64,000 bases of DNA from Begonia masoniana (Eukaryota; Streptophyta; Magnoliopsida; Cucurbitales; Begoniaceae): positions 30,398,433 through 30,462,432 of the forward strand of contig CM039508.1 in the NCBI GenBank assembly GCA_022432975.1, written 5' to 3'. The position numbers and the translations under genes were made by a program. Shown in pieces: positions 10,690 to 21,613 of this stretch. The notes below the pieces were generated by a model. The model ran no database searches, was not told the origin of the DNA, and saw nothing but the letters and a program-made list of their open reading frames with translations. Within the stretch, counting starts at the first letter, position 1. Each line of letters opens with the position of its first letter.

Positions 10690-11415
10690 ATGGGTAACGT
10701 TAATGCAGTTCCTATGCTTAACGAGACTAACTATAAAGTATGAAAAGATAACGTTATAATTGTTCTCGGGTGCATGGATCTAGACATTGCACTTAGGGTC
10801 GCACGCTTCCCACCTCTTTCAGCATCAAGTACCCTTGAAGATAAAAGGGAGTTGGAAAGATGGGAGCATTCAAATCGTGTAAGCCTGATGTCATTCCAGA
10901 AGCATTTCGGGGCAACATGTCAGAAGACACTAATGTGAAAACATTCCTCGAACAACTTGAGAAAAACGAGAAGGCTAAGACAAACATACTTTTAGCTAAA
11001 CTTGTCTCGCTCAAGTATAATGGAAATGAGAATATCAGGGAGTACATAATGGAAATGTCTCATATTGTTTCAAGACTTAAGACGCTTAAGTTAGAGCTGT
11101 CTGAAGACATGCTTGTTTACTTAGTCTTAATTTCTCTTCCTCCTCAGTTTAAGATCAGTTATAACTGTCAGAAGAATAAATGGATACTTAATGAAGTAAT
11201 ATTTCAGTGTGTCCAAGAGGAAGAGAGAATTAATCATGATCGGATAAAAAGTATTCATTTGGCATCATCTTCCAAGGACAAATAAAAGAAAAGAAAGAAG
11301 GAAGTTGTTGGTGCTCCTTCTCAGTTGAAACAAGAGAAGTCCAAGGGCTTCAGTTGTTTCTTCTATAATGGAAAATGACACCAAAAGAAAGATTGTGTCA
11401 AGTATCACGCATGGC
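10690..11415 (+). pseudogene. gag: copia gag, broken
   Basis: The ATG at 10690 opens MGNVNAVPMLNETNYKV, then TGA where a Trp is expected, then KDNVIIVLGCMDLDIALRV. This is the start typical of copia Gag (UBN2-like capsid region). After a frameshift near 10860 the core continues (NEKAKTNILLAKLVSL, NIREYIMEMSHIVSRLKTL, LVYLVLISLPPQF, KWILNEVI) to a zinc knuckle near 11354-11396. There the second Cys is Tyr and an in-frame TGA precedes the His (CFFYNGK*HQKKDC). It has at least one frameshift and three stops. Confidence 0.85.
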
Positions 11416-14400
11416 ACGTGAAGAAAGTTACACTTCTCAACCTTATTTGTTCTGAGGTTAATTTGATTTCTGTATCTAGACATACGTGGTGGTTAGATTC
11501 GGGCGCTACTACTCAAATTAGTATGTCTATGCAGGGTTACCCGAGTTGCCGAAAGCAGAATGATGCTGAAAGAATAATCTTTGTGGGCGATGGTAAATCA
11601 GTTGAAGTTGAAGCTATCAGAGACTTTAGATTGTTACTAAAATCTGAAAAAAATTTGGATTTGAATGATACTTTTGTTGTACTGTCTTTTAGATAGAATT
11701 TTTGCATCGGACAAATCTGTTTATTCTTGTTCATTTGGAAATAAAAAATTTAGTTTATCATTAAATTCAAATGTAATGGGTTCTGGATTTTTATCTATTT
11801 ATGACAATCTATATATACTTGAAACCATAGCTTCATTTAATGAAACCTTGTATATTGATTCAAGAGGTACAAAACGTAAATTAAATTCTAATGATTCAGC
11901 TTCGTTATGGCACAAGTTTTTAGGTCACATTTCTTAAAAGAGAATTGAAAAGCATGTGTCGGACAAAATTTTGGGAACTCTTGATATGACTCACTTCAAG
12001 GTTTGTTTCAGTTGTATTGAAGGGAAACAAACAAGTGTAAAGAGATTGGAAGCTAACCGAGCTTCGGAAGTCCTTGAATCACACGGATATTTGTTAACCT
12101 TTCCCTACGACATCCTGGAATGGTCAATATTATTTCATATCATTCATTAACGATTTCTCGCGTTATAGCTATCTATATCTCATTCATGAAAAGTTTCAAT
12201 CTTTGGATGTGTTCAAATCCTTTAAAGCTGAGGTTGAAAATCAGCTTTATAAAAGAATTAAGGTCGTCAGATCCGATCGTGGTGGTGAATACTATGGTCG
12301 GTATGACGGGTCTGGAGAATAACGTACAGGACCATTTACTAAATACCTAGAAGCGCATAGTATTGTTCCTCAGTACACCATACCAAGTTCACCCAACATG
12401 AATGATGTTACTGAAAGACGGAATAGAACGCTTAAGGACATGGTAAGCAGCATGATTGCTCATTCGACCTTACTAGAATTCTTTTGGGGGTGAGGCATTG
12501 AAGACGGCAGCTTATATCCTTAACAGGTTACCTACTAAGGCGACAGCTAACGAAACCTCATACTAGTGTTGAATGGGTCGAAAACTAGTTCTAAAACACT
12601 TACACGTGTGGGGGTGTCTAGCTGAGGCAAGACCTTATAGGCCTAATGAAAAGAAACTGGACTCTAAGACTGTTAGTTGTTATTTTATAGGGTATCCTGA
12701 ACAGTCAAGGGGGTACAATTTTTTCGATCCCACTATAAAGACATTTTTTGAAACAGAAAATGCTCGGTTTTCGAGGATGTAGAGTTTGTGAGGGGAGATA
12801 AAAAAGACATTGTCTTTGAGGAGGAAGTTATTCCTCTTCCTTTTGTTTTCCTTGATTTCTATCAAGTGGATAATAAAAAATAAAATGTTGAATCACTTCC
12901 AGAACCTCTTTAAGAAGTCATTCGCGACGAACAAACTCAACAGCCTCAAGAAACTATGTCATTACAGAGGTCCACTAGAGAGAAAAGGAGTACGATTTTA
13001 GATGATTACATCGTATTCCTACAAGAACATGAGGAACTCAACGAAGTGGAAGATGACCTTGTCACTTTCAACTAAGCCATTAAGAGTTCTGATTCTCAAA
13101 AGCGTATTGATGCCATGAATGAGGAGTTAAAGTCTATGAAGGACAATGATGTTTGGGATCTCGTCCCGTTACCTGCAGCTTCGAAACCTGTCGGTTGTAA
13201 ATGGATTTTTAAATCCAAAAGGGATTCAAAATGCAATATTGAGAGATTCAAAGCACGTCTTGTTGCTAAGGGTTTTACTCAAAGAGAATACATCGACTAT
13301 AAAGAAACTTTCTCTCCGGTATCTACGAAAGATTTCTTTAGAACTATAATAGCACTAGTAGCTCATTTTGATTTAGAGCTACATCAGATGGATGTAAAGA
13401 CGGCGTTTCTCAATTGTGACATTGATGAAACGATCTATATGGTGCAACCCGAGTTATTTGATTAGGATAAATGAAAGGACTTAGTTTGCAAATTAAAGAA
13501 ATCCATCTACGGGCTAAAACAAGCTTCCCATCAATGGTATTACAAATTTCATCAAGCAGTCACCTCATATGGTTTTGAGGCGAATAAAGTTGATGATTGT
13601 GTATACCACAAATTTAGTGGGAATAAAATTATATTTCTAGTTTTATATGTCGATGACATATTATTGGCATGCAACAATATAGGCTTGTTGCACGACACCA
13701 AGAAATTTCTTTCAAAGAAATTTGAAATGAAAGATCTTTGTGACGCCTCTTTTATATTAGGAATCCAGATATACCAAAATCATTGTCGAGGTATACTTGA
13801 ATTATTACAAAAGAGCTATATTGAGAAGGTTTTGAAAAGATATGGCATGCAAGAATGCAAACCAAGAGATATCCCTATTGCCAAAGGAGATAAAATAAAT
13901 AAAAATCAATATTCCTCAAGTGACTTTGAAGTCAAAGAAATGCAAAAGGTTTCTTATGCTTCGGCTGTAGGAAGCTTAATGTATGCTCAAGTCTGCATGC
14001 ATCTGGATATTACATACATAGTTGGTATATTAAGTAAATACTTGAGCAATCCTGGATTGGATCATTGAAAGACTGTAAAAAAGGGTACTTAGATACTTAC
14101 ATAGAACCAAAGAGTATATGCTCATATACAAGAAATCATATCAGCTCGAGATCATTGGATACACTGATTCTGATTTTGTTGGATGCCAAGATGACTTGAA
14201 GTCAACGTCAGGCTATATTTTTATTTTAGTTAGAGGATCTATCTCCTGGAAGAGTGCCAAGTAGGGTATTACGGCCTCTTCCACTATGGTAGCTTAGTTT
14301 ATAGCATGTTATGAAGCATCTAACCAGGCATTATGACTGAGTAACTTTGTCACGGGATTAAGGATCTCGAATGGTATTGAAAAACCACTACGGATTTTAT

Positions 14401-14640
14401 GTGACAATTAGTCAGCTGTGATGTTCTCCAACAACAACAGGAGTTTCTCAAAGTCTAAGTCTGTAGACATCAAGTTCCTTGTTGTGACGGAAAAGGTTCA
14501 GAGTAGTCAAATATCTATAGATGACATCGGAACAGACTTTATGGTTGCAGATCCGCTCACCAAGGATTATGACCCAAGGTCTTTCATAAGCATGTTGCTC
14601 ATATTGGGGTTGTATCTCTTGGAGATATTGAGGTTTAGTG
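11416..14640 (+). pseudogene. pol: copia pol, degraded: PR-INT-RT-RNase H
   Basis: The protease keeps WWLDSGATTQIS (11480-11520). GAG_pre-integrase is seen as LWHKFLGHIS near 11905. Integrase pieces are RSDRGGEYYG near 12270 and TERRNRTLKDM near 12410. RT runs from about 13115 (MNEELKSMKDNDVWDLVP, ARLVAKGFTQ, HQMDVKTAFLN) with active site YVDDILLA near 13650. RNase H is spread over three frames from about 14060 to 14640. It has at least eight frameshifts or stops. As a whole it is copia order, close to TNT1-94-like proteins. Confidence 0.88.
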
Positions 14641-15057
14641 GGAGTCTGTATATTTTATGTGATTCTATTCTATAGACATTTGTAATGAATTTTTTAATTA
14701 CTGCAGTATTCATTTTTTTAAGTATTCATTTAATTCACTCTGGCATTTGAGTTTTAATGATCTCAATAAAGTTTTGGTTGGACTAGTTGAAAACAAGTGT
14801 GTTAAATCACATTACATGTAATTTCCATGCTACACATCCATATTTGATCTGTGTCATTTGGTTGTGTTGGTGTTTGTGATTTTTGATATGTTTAGTTATG
14901 ATAATTATAATGAAAGCCACTTTGATTCTGCATTTGATATAATTGATGGACGAGATTGTTTGAGTATACTCTCTTTAGATGATAACAAAGTTTAATTTCA
15001 TAATGATAAAGTTATAATGTGTAATAGATTAGTTTATAATTTGATCCAAGTAGGAGA
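14641..15057 (+). other. 3' untranslated region of the copia element
   Basis: AT-rich, no ORF. It ends in a weak purine tract AAGTAGGAGA at 15048-15057, directly before the 3' LTR. Confidence 0.65.
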
Positions 15058-15526
15058 TGGTTAGAATTATAAGGATTTATAATTCTATTTGGATCTAAAT
15101 TGTTAAACTATAAATTATACATTACGTTATCATCAGGTTTAAGTCCATATTAAAGTGATTTAATATAATTTCAATGGATTTTGGAGTATATTGAATATAA
15201 TATGGTTATATTATAATGTGTATAGACATTAGAGGTAATTTATCAATTTGTGATGAGCAAAATGGTGAATTACCCAATTAGGTTAACTAAAAGGTTATGG
15301 TCCTAAATTCACAATTTAACCTGTTGTCTATTTGGAACAGCCATCACTCTAGATAGCGTTTGAGAAGGCGATTGTCGAATTCGGAAGATCCATGTACTCT
15401 ATTTTCAGTATATTGCTTTCAGACAATGGATCCGGGTACGTCTTTCTAGTTTTATTTATTTTCTTGTAGAATTTCTAACGTATCGATTTGGGAATTAGAT
15501 TTTCATTAATTCTAATGATTCTTTCA
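15058..15526 (+). repeat. 3' LTR of copia element 8984-15526
   Basis: It begins TGGTTAGAATTATAAGG and ends GATTCTTTCA. It matches the 5' LTR along its length, with scattered changes and a deletion near 15497. The TSD AATGC follows. Confidence 0.92.
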
Positions 15527-15531
15527 AATGC

Positions 15532-17035
15532 TTCAGCAAATGGTACCATATTATCCAAATCATACAATGAAGCATACAATATCTTAGAAAGAATGGCAAA
15601 TAACAATGAACGATTGCCATATAAGAGACCAACTTTAACTTGAAAGTGGCAAGAGTTCGTAAGTTGACACAGTGACTGCACTAAGCGATCAAGTTTCATC
15701 CCTTTTAGTGTAATAAAGTCCACAAATATGGCTTTAGGATTTAAAGCAACATCAGAGTCATGTACATATTATTTGGGAGGCACATACATATGATTGTTGT
15801 CCATCAAATCCAAAGTCAGGTTACTACATTGGAAATTTTAACATAAACAATCCTTATTCCAATTTATACAACCAAGAATGCAGGCAGGACTCTAATTTTT
15901 AGGAAAATTCTCACGCAAAATTCTAATCTAACAACTTCTTAGAATAAACCATGTACCTCGCACTCCCCTAGATTTTTCCAACAAATACAAACTTTTCCAC
16001 AACATCCAATGCAATAATAAAGTTGGCCGCAACAAGTAGAGCAAAAATCTTCAATGGAACAATTGTTAAAGGGAATATATTGCAAAGAATGATAATGTTA
16101 CATGATTCAGAGTCTAGCACCATCGTTGAGGAATTTAGAGAACCAGATCGGTCAGTTGGTAAGTGCTTTGAATAATCAACCTCGAGAAACATTATCAAGT
16201 GACAAGAAAAATTCCTCAGAGAGAAGGGAAAGAGCTTTGCAAATCTATCACATTGAGAAATGAGAGAGAAGTTGAAATTGTAGAAGGGTAGAAAAACTTT
16301 GAAAAGAAGAGTCTAAAAACTCAAAATGGAACAAAAGCCAGCACGATTTAGTTCAACAACAAAAAGCTACTAAAATTCAAACCGAGAGACAACCTCAATC
16401 ATTCTCTTAGAAACTTCAAAGATAACACCAAGATAAACATTTGAAGAAATTTTTAGATGTATTAAAGCAGCTTCACATCAACATACTTTTCATGGAAGCT
16501 TTAGAGCAAATGTTAGACTACTCTAAATTTATGAAAGATATTCTTTCAAACAAATGACTACTCAGTGAATTTTAATTTGTCGTAGTAGCAAAGGAGATGA
16601 GTTGTATTCTACAAAATAAACTCCCACCTAAGGTGAAGTTCCATGAAGCTTCGCTATTTCGCGCACTATAAGAAATAAATATTTTGGGATATCTCTCTAA
16701 CTGAATAAGTATTAACTTTATATAAATGTCTATTTTTAAAAAAGCTAAGAAGCAAGACCTACCACAATTACTTAAAATTTGGCAGGTCACTCATTAGCAT
16801 ACCCAGAAGGAAAGATCAAAGAAGTTCTAGGAAAAGTAGACAATGTTATACTTCGATGAACTTCCTTATTAGGGCTATGAAGCTGATGAGAAGGTTTCAG
16901 TCATCTTGGGCATATCATTTGTGGGCAGAACACTGATTGATCTTCATAAGTGTGAGCTTACCATGCGAGCAAATGACAAACAAGTGAATTGCGCAATAAA
17001 TTGCAAAAAATATTTACAATAGTACATGGCCAAAA
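15532..17035 (+). pseudogene. gag: Athila-type gag-protease remnant B (after copia insertion)
   Basis: It resumes the gag interrupted at 8983. SANGTILSKSYNEAYNILER is at 15532-15590, VTALSDQVSSLL near 15685, and a degraded zinc-finger tail (DCCPSNPKSGYY, NFNINNPYSN) at about 15795-15870. NLENQIGQLVSALNNQ is at 16135-16180. Further on come FLDVLKQLHINILFMEALEQ (16450-16510), SKFMKDILSNK and ILQNKLPPKVKF (16600-16635), then the protease region with AYPEGKIKEVLGKVDNVI and a degraded ILGIPF-like motif up to 17035. These match Athila Gag-PR order. Stops and frameshifts are frequent. No RT follows, so the element is truncated. Confidence 0.78.
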
Positions 17036-17294
17036 TAAAGATGAAGTGGGAACAAACTATTCTAAATAGAAAATCATATTAGATAGACAGAAAACTTTCA
17101 CGCCTTTGCGTGATCTAGGTTGAGAAGAAAAAGAGTAGTCGCTCTGTTGACTCTAAGACAAACGTTTTTTTGGATGTAACCTAAGTTTATATGCTTATTG
17201 TAAATGCAAAGATATTTCATATATATTGGCATTAATTTTTTGGCAATATATTTTATGGAGATAATATTTTATTCCATTATTTTTCAAATTAATA
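17036..17294 (+). other. AT-rich non-coding, end of Athila remnant
   Basis: There are no ORFs or recognisable domains. It may be Athila sequence too decayed to read. It ends where a copia LTR-like sequence starts. Confidence 0.4.
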
Positions 17295-17905
17295 TGTTAT
17301 TTCTTGGTGATCAAGAAATATAATATTCAGATTATTGCATGGATACATATTGAAGATCATGAAGATTTTGTGGCAGAAAAAAAAGGAAACAAGAATATTA
17401 TGAAAGTTATTAAAAAAAGCTAAAGGGACTTGTTTTTTGGAAAACTTTATTTTGGTAAGCCGATTTGATGGAGATTTGCTAAAATCTGTTAGGCTTCGAG
17501 ATCACATGAATAATGGGATACTTTCCATCTAAAGTCGAGGGGAGCTCAGAAAAACAATTTTCTTAGGGAAGTTAGTTAGAGGCGGCGACAAAGATAAGAG
17601 GGATTCTTTATTTGTATAAGTCTGATTGTCTTGTAACTTTGTGAACTCAAAGAAATATTTTTATATCTGGGTGTGGCCCCGCAGATGTAGGCTGGTTGCC
17701 GAACTGCGTTACCAACCTCCTGTGTTATTTATTTTTGCATATTTATATTGTCCATCATTGCATTAATTATCGGTGTCACACAAAACACCTTGTGTGACAT
17801 CGCATAACTAATCTTAATCTTTCAATTGGTATCAGAGCTGGTCGCTTTTGTTTCTTAAGCGGGATCAGCGGGAGAAGATTATAGTTTGAGTGCGATGGAC
17901 TCTAT
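17295..17905 (+). mobile_element. Copia LTR with primer site and gag start, cut off by SIRE copy 2
   Basis: An LTR-like stretch from about TGTTATTTCTTGG (17295) ends CTTTCA at 17824. It is followed by ATTGGTATCAGAGCTGG, an initiator-Met primer site. A short leader and ATGGACTCTATT (start of a gag) come next, and SIRE copy 2 begins at 17906. The U5 phrase GATGTAGGCTGGTTGCCGAAC resembles copia LTR ends. The left LTR boundary is a guess from the TG; the remainder of this element was not found elsewhere in the window. Confidence 0.65.
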
Positions 17906-18390
17906 TGTTGACTTAAATGATGTTTAAGTCTAAATATGTTTTTGATGATGTATTTGAATGGTTAATATTGTAATTTGATTATGTTAAGTGAATGAGAATA
18001 ACGACTGTGCATTAGTAATTTAATCCGTTGGAAATGCCATTGGAAAAGGTATTTTAGTTGTTTAACAATCGTGATTAAGTGTCCAGGGCTGAAAACTCAT
18101 CTGCCGATGAGTTGTTAAAAATAGACATATACCGATCGCTAAACGACAAAGCAAAGAAGGCTTCTGCCGATGGCTTTCATCTACCGATCGATAAAACGAC
18201 AAAAGAAGAAGTCGTTCAAAGTCTACTTAAACCGATCGCTAGACGACATATACCGATGGAGTTTAATGGTGCTTCTGCCGATGGCTTTGTCAAGATACTT
18301 ATGCCGATTGCGGTTCAGCGCATATATTTTTACTTATGCTGATGGCGGTTCAGCGCATATATTTTTACTTCTGCCGATGGCGGTTCAGCG

Positions 18391-18936
18391 CATTTGCCGA
18401 TGGAGTTCAAGACGTGCATTTGCCGATGGAGTTCAAGACGTGCATTTGCCGATGGAGTTCAAGACGTGCATTTGCCGATGGAGTTCAAGACGTGCATTTG
18501 CCGATGGAGTTCAAGACGTGCATTTGCCGATGGAGTTCAAGACGTGCATTTGCCGATGGAGTTCAAGACGTGCATTTGCCGATGGAGTTCAAGACGTGCA
18601 TTTGCCGATGGAGTTCAAGACGTGCATTTGCCGATGGAGTTCAAGACGTGCATTTGCCGATGGAGTTCAAGACGTGCATTTGCCGATGGAGTTCAAGACG
18701 TGCATTTGCCGATGGAGTTCAAGACGTGCATTTGCCGATGGAGTTCAAGACGTGCATTTGCCGATGGAGTTCAAGACGTGCATTTGCCGATGGAGTTCAA
18801 GACGTGCATTTGCCGATGGAGTTCAAGACGTGCATTTGCCGATGGAGTTCAAGACGTGCATTTGCCGATGGAGTTCAAGACGTGCATTTGCCCGATGGAG
18901 TTCAGACGTGCATTTGCCGATGGAGTTCAAGACGTG
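18391..18936 (+). repeat. 26-bp minisatellite in U3, 21 near-identical units
   Basis: The unit CATTTGCCGATGGAGTTCAA-GACGTG starts at 18391 and repeats every 26 bases. Unit 20 (18885) has a compensating insertion and deletion. Degenerate units sharing TGCCGATGG continue to about 19240, and looser ones lie upstream from about 18100. As 26 is not a multiple of three and the unit lacks stops, all three frames are open and give a 26-residue peptide repeat. I take those ORFs as by-products. Confidence 0.95.
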
Positions 18937-19458
18937 CATTTGCCGATGGAGTTTAAGGCTTGCATCTTCCGATGGAGTTCAAGGCTTACATCTGCCGATG
19001 GCGTTTGAAGATACATCTGCCGATAGCGTTGAAGATACATCTGCCAATGGCGCTGTTAAGCATGCACCTGCCGATGGACTTCAAAGCGTGCACCTGCCGA
19101 TGAAGTTCAAGATACACCTGCCGATGGTTTTTCAAGCTTCACCTGCCGATGGCGTTGAAGATATATCTGCCGATAACTTTTAAGTTGCATATACCGATGG
19201 ACTCTTAGAGCAACACATACCGATGACGTGGCGATTGAATTAAAGCTGCTTCCACCGATGATCTTCCGCTAGAATTCAAAATAGCCGCGAAGCTACAGTG
19301 ACGTCGTTTTCAGCATTAACTCCAGAACTTTAATAGCGACGATGACTTGCAACTACAGACTGCAACGGCTACCTGATCTAGTACGGATGCTTCCCAACGG
19401 TAACATTTTCCATTTGAAGAAAGAAGCATTCAATTCAGAGCTGAAAAAGAAGACAGAG

Positions 19459-19466
19459 TATTTAAG
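19459..19466 (+). promoter_or_regulatory. TATA-like box of SIRE copy 2 LTR
   Basis: TATTTAAG after ACAGAG occupies the position of TATAAAAT in copy 1. Confidence 0.55.
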
Positions 19467-19973
19467 CCGAGATTAGAGCACGAAGAAAAAAAAACTTTTG
19501 CGAATTTTTTATTGAGCCCTAACGTGCGAATCATACTCTGTATTCTCCATCTACATCTCTCTATTCCAAAACTTGAGATTCTGTTTTGAGAGTTGGTAGA
19601 TTAGCATAATCTGTCATTCAAATCTGAAAACCCTGTAAGGCAGTGGATTGACGCCTGTAAAGTTCAATCCAGGATTGTGTAAGGCTGTGGATCGAAGCCC
19701 GCAAAGTTCGATCAGCATTTCTCGTTGAGGAGAAGTAAGGAATCTTCAAGGGGGAGCCTTGGAGCGTGGACGTAGGCAGTTTGGCCGAACAACGTTAAAA
19801 TCTGTGGTGTTGAATTTCTCTCTCTCTCTCTCTCTCTCTCTCTTCACTTTATTTAGTTGTCTGCTATTATTAATCTATAAGTTGTTTATTCAAGAGAGAA
19901 ATTTGGTTAGATTTGAAATCAAAATTAAAAAGGTCTAATTCACCCCCCTCTTAGACAATCTCGATCCTACAAT

Positions 19974-19986
19974 TGGTATCAAAGCG
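19974..19986 (+). promoter_or_regulatory. Primer binding site, SIRE copy 2
   Basis: TGGTATCAAAGCG starts two bases after the LTR. It differs at one place from the initiator-Met tRNA complement (TGGTATCAGAGC). Confidence 0.85.
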
Positions 19987-20039
19987 AGGTTATCATTGTC
20001 TAAGCTGTGTTTAAACACTCTGTGTTATATATTTTCACA

Positions 20040-21613
20040 ATGGCATTCAACACTAACACCACACAAATAGAAGGTTAAGCAACAAATAGACCTCCTTTCT
20101 TCGATGGGAGTGATTATGTTTACTCGAAGTCCAGAATGAGAATATTCGTTCAGGCTGTGGACTATGAACTATGGAATAACATAGAAAATGGTCCTTACAT
20201 TGCTGTCAAAACAGAGAATGGTGTGAAAGTCCCCAAAGATTCACATGAACTAAATGAGACAGATAAAAGAACTTGAGCTTAAATGCCAAGGCTATAAATA
20301 CCCTGTACTGTGCTCTGAATAGAGATGAATTTAATAGAGTACAAGGGTGTGAGAGTGCCCAAGAGATTTGGCACTTATTAGAGGTCACACACGAGGGCAC
20401 AAATTAGGTTAAAGAGAGCAAGTTAAATATGTTAGTTCACGAGTATGAACTTTTTACCATGTTAAAGGATGAACCTATTTCATCTATGTTTACTCGGTTC
20501 ACTAACATTACTAATGGTTTAAAAGCTCTCGGTAAGATTTACTCAGGTGAAGAACAGGTAAGAAAAATTTTGAGATGCGTACCAAGAGCCTGGCAACCAA
20601 AGGTGACAGCAATATAAGAGGCTCGGGATCTTAAGGTTCTCAAGCTCGAGGAACTCATTGGCTCTCTGATGACTCATGAGATAACCATGAGGGCCAATGA
20701 CAAGGAGGATCTCAAGGAAAAGGAGATCTCCAAGAGAAAGGACATAGCCCTCAAAGCCTCTTCGAGCAAACCTGATGAATCTGAGGAAGAAGAAGAAGAT
20801 GAGGACATTGCCCTTATTACCAGGAGATTCAGCAAATTCCTGCAACGAAAGAGGATGCAGGGAAAAAGATTTCCAAAGGGTGAGAAGGCTCAAAAGGACA
20901 AGGAGATCACATGTTTTGGGTGTGGAAAGCCTGGTCATATGAAAGCAGATTATCCACAAGCAAAGAGGTATCCCAAGAAGTTTAAGAAGAAGGCTATGAA
21001 GGCTACTTGGGATGCTAGTGAAGAAGATACATCTTCATCAGAAGATGAGGAAGTAGCAAACCTGTGCTTCATGGCGCTCGAGGACAAGGTTAGTTCTTCT
21101 TCTTCTAGTATTTTAAGTGACAGTGATAGTGATGACGATGAAGGTAATCTAATTGATGCCTTCAATGACTTGGTTAAACAATTTGGCATGCTTAAGACTA
21201 AGTATAACATGTTGAAAAAGGAAAATGCGAGCCTAATTAAGAAGCACGCCAATGAACATAGTGTGCATGATAAGAAAGTCTCTGTACTTAAAAAGAAAAA
21301 TGAGACATTAAATAGACTTGTTCTGAATTTCACTGAAGGAAGTAAAAATCTGAACATGTTATTGAGCAGCCAGAGAGTGCAGTTTGATAAAACTGGTCTA
21401 GGGTATGACGGTATTAGTAAAAAGAAAACATATAAAAAGCTTTTTGTAAAATCCACTGTCTGTCATGCATGCAATGAAGTAGGACATAAATCATTTGAAT
21501 GTCCATTAAAAACAAACAATAAGAAAACTGGGAGTAAGTTGCAATGGGTTCCCAAAGGAACGAAAACTAACACTAGGACCCAAAAGATTTGGGTACCTAA
21601 GAAGACTACTTGA
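20040..21613 (+). pseudogene. gag: SIRE copy 2 gag with two zinc knuckles, broken
   Basis: The ATG at 20040 opens MAFNTNTTQIEG, with TAA at 20076, and continues ATNRPPFFDGSDYVYSK. After a frameshift near 20270 the capsid core follows (ESAQEIWHLLEVTHEGTN, TAG 20405, KMLVHEYELFTMLKDEPI-like text, TAA 20615). From 20669 the frame is open to TGA 21611 (KK-rich, acidic SSSED stretches, coiled-coil-like leucines). Knuckle 1 reads CFGCGKPGHMKADYP with Tyr for the last Cys, so it has lost a zinc ligand. Knuckle 2 (CHACNEVGHKSFEC, 21463-21504) is intact. The three stops all look like CAR-to-TAR changes. Confidence 0.9.

Larger units (their letters stand above)
8984..15526 (+). mobile_element. Complete but decayed Ty1/copia element with TSD AATGC
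   Basis: LTRs at 8984-9468 and 15058-15526 flank a primer site, a long leader, gag and pol. The TSD AATGC is at 8979-8983 and 15527-15531 and restores the split Athila gag frame. Pol is in copia order (PR, INT, RT, RH) and resembles TNT1-94-like elements; I do not assign a lineage. The LTRs differ by many substitutions and a ~16-bp gap (absent from the 3' LTR), so the insertion is much older than the Cassandra element next door. All ORFs are broken. Confidence 0.95.
17906..19971 (+). repeat. 5' LTR of SIRE copy 2
   Basis: It runs from TGTTGACTTAAATGATG to GATCCTACA, 2,066 bp. U3 carries many CCGATCG / GCCGATGG motifs and the 26-bp minisatellite. A TATA-like box is at 19459, and R/U5 has the duplicated GTGGATTGACGCC motif. 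There is a CT microsatellite at about 19817-19842. The 3' LTR homologue holds only a few minisatellite units. Confidence 0.93.

Noticed and set aside
18391..18936. CRISPR-like array
   Set aside because: Units are contiguous without spacers and the context is a plant LTR.
18170..19183. Three overlapping ORFs of 204-337 codons with a 26-residue repeat
   Set aside because: The 26-bp unit has no stop in any frame, so open frames are automatic. They lie in U3, upstream of the LTR promoter.
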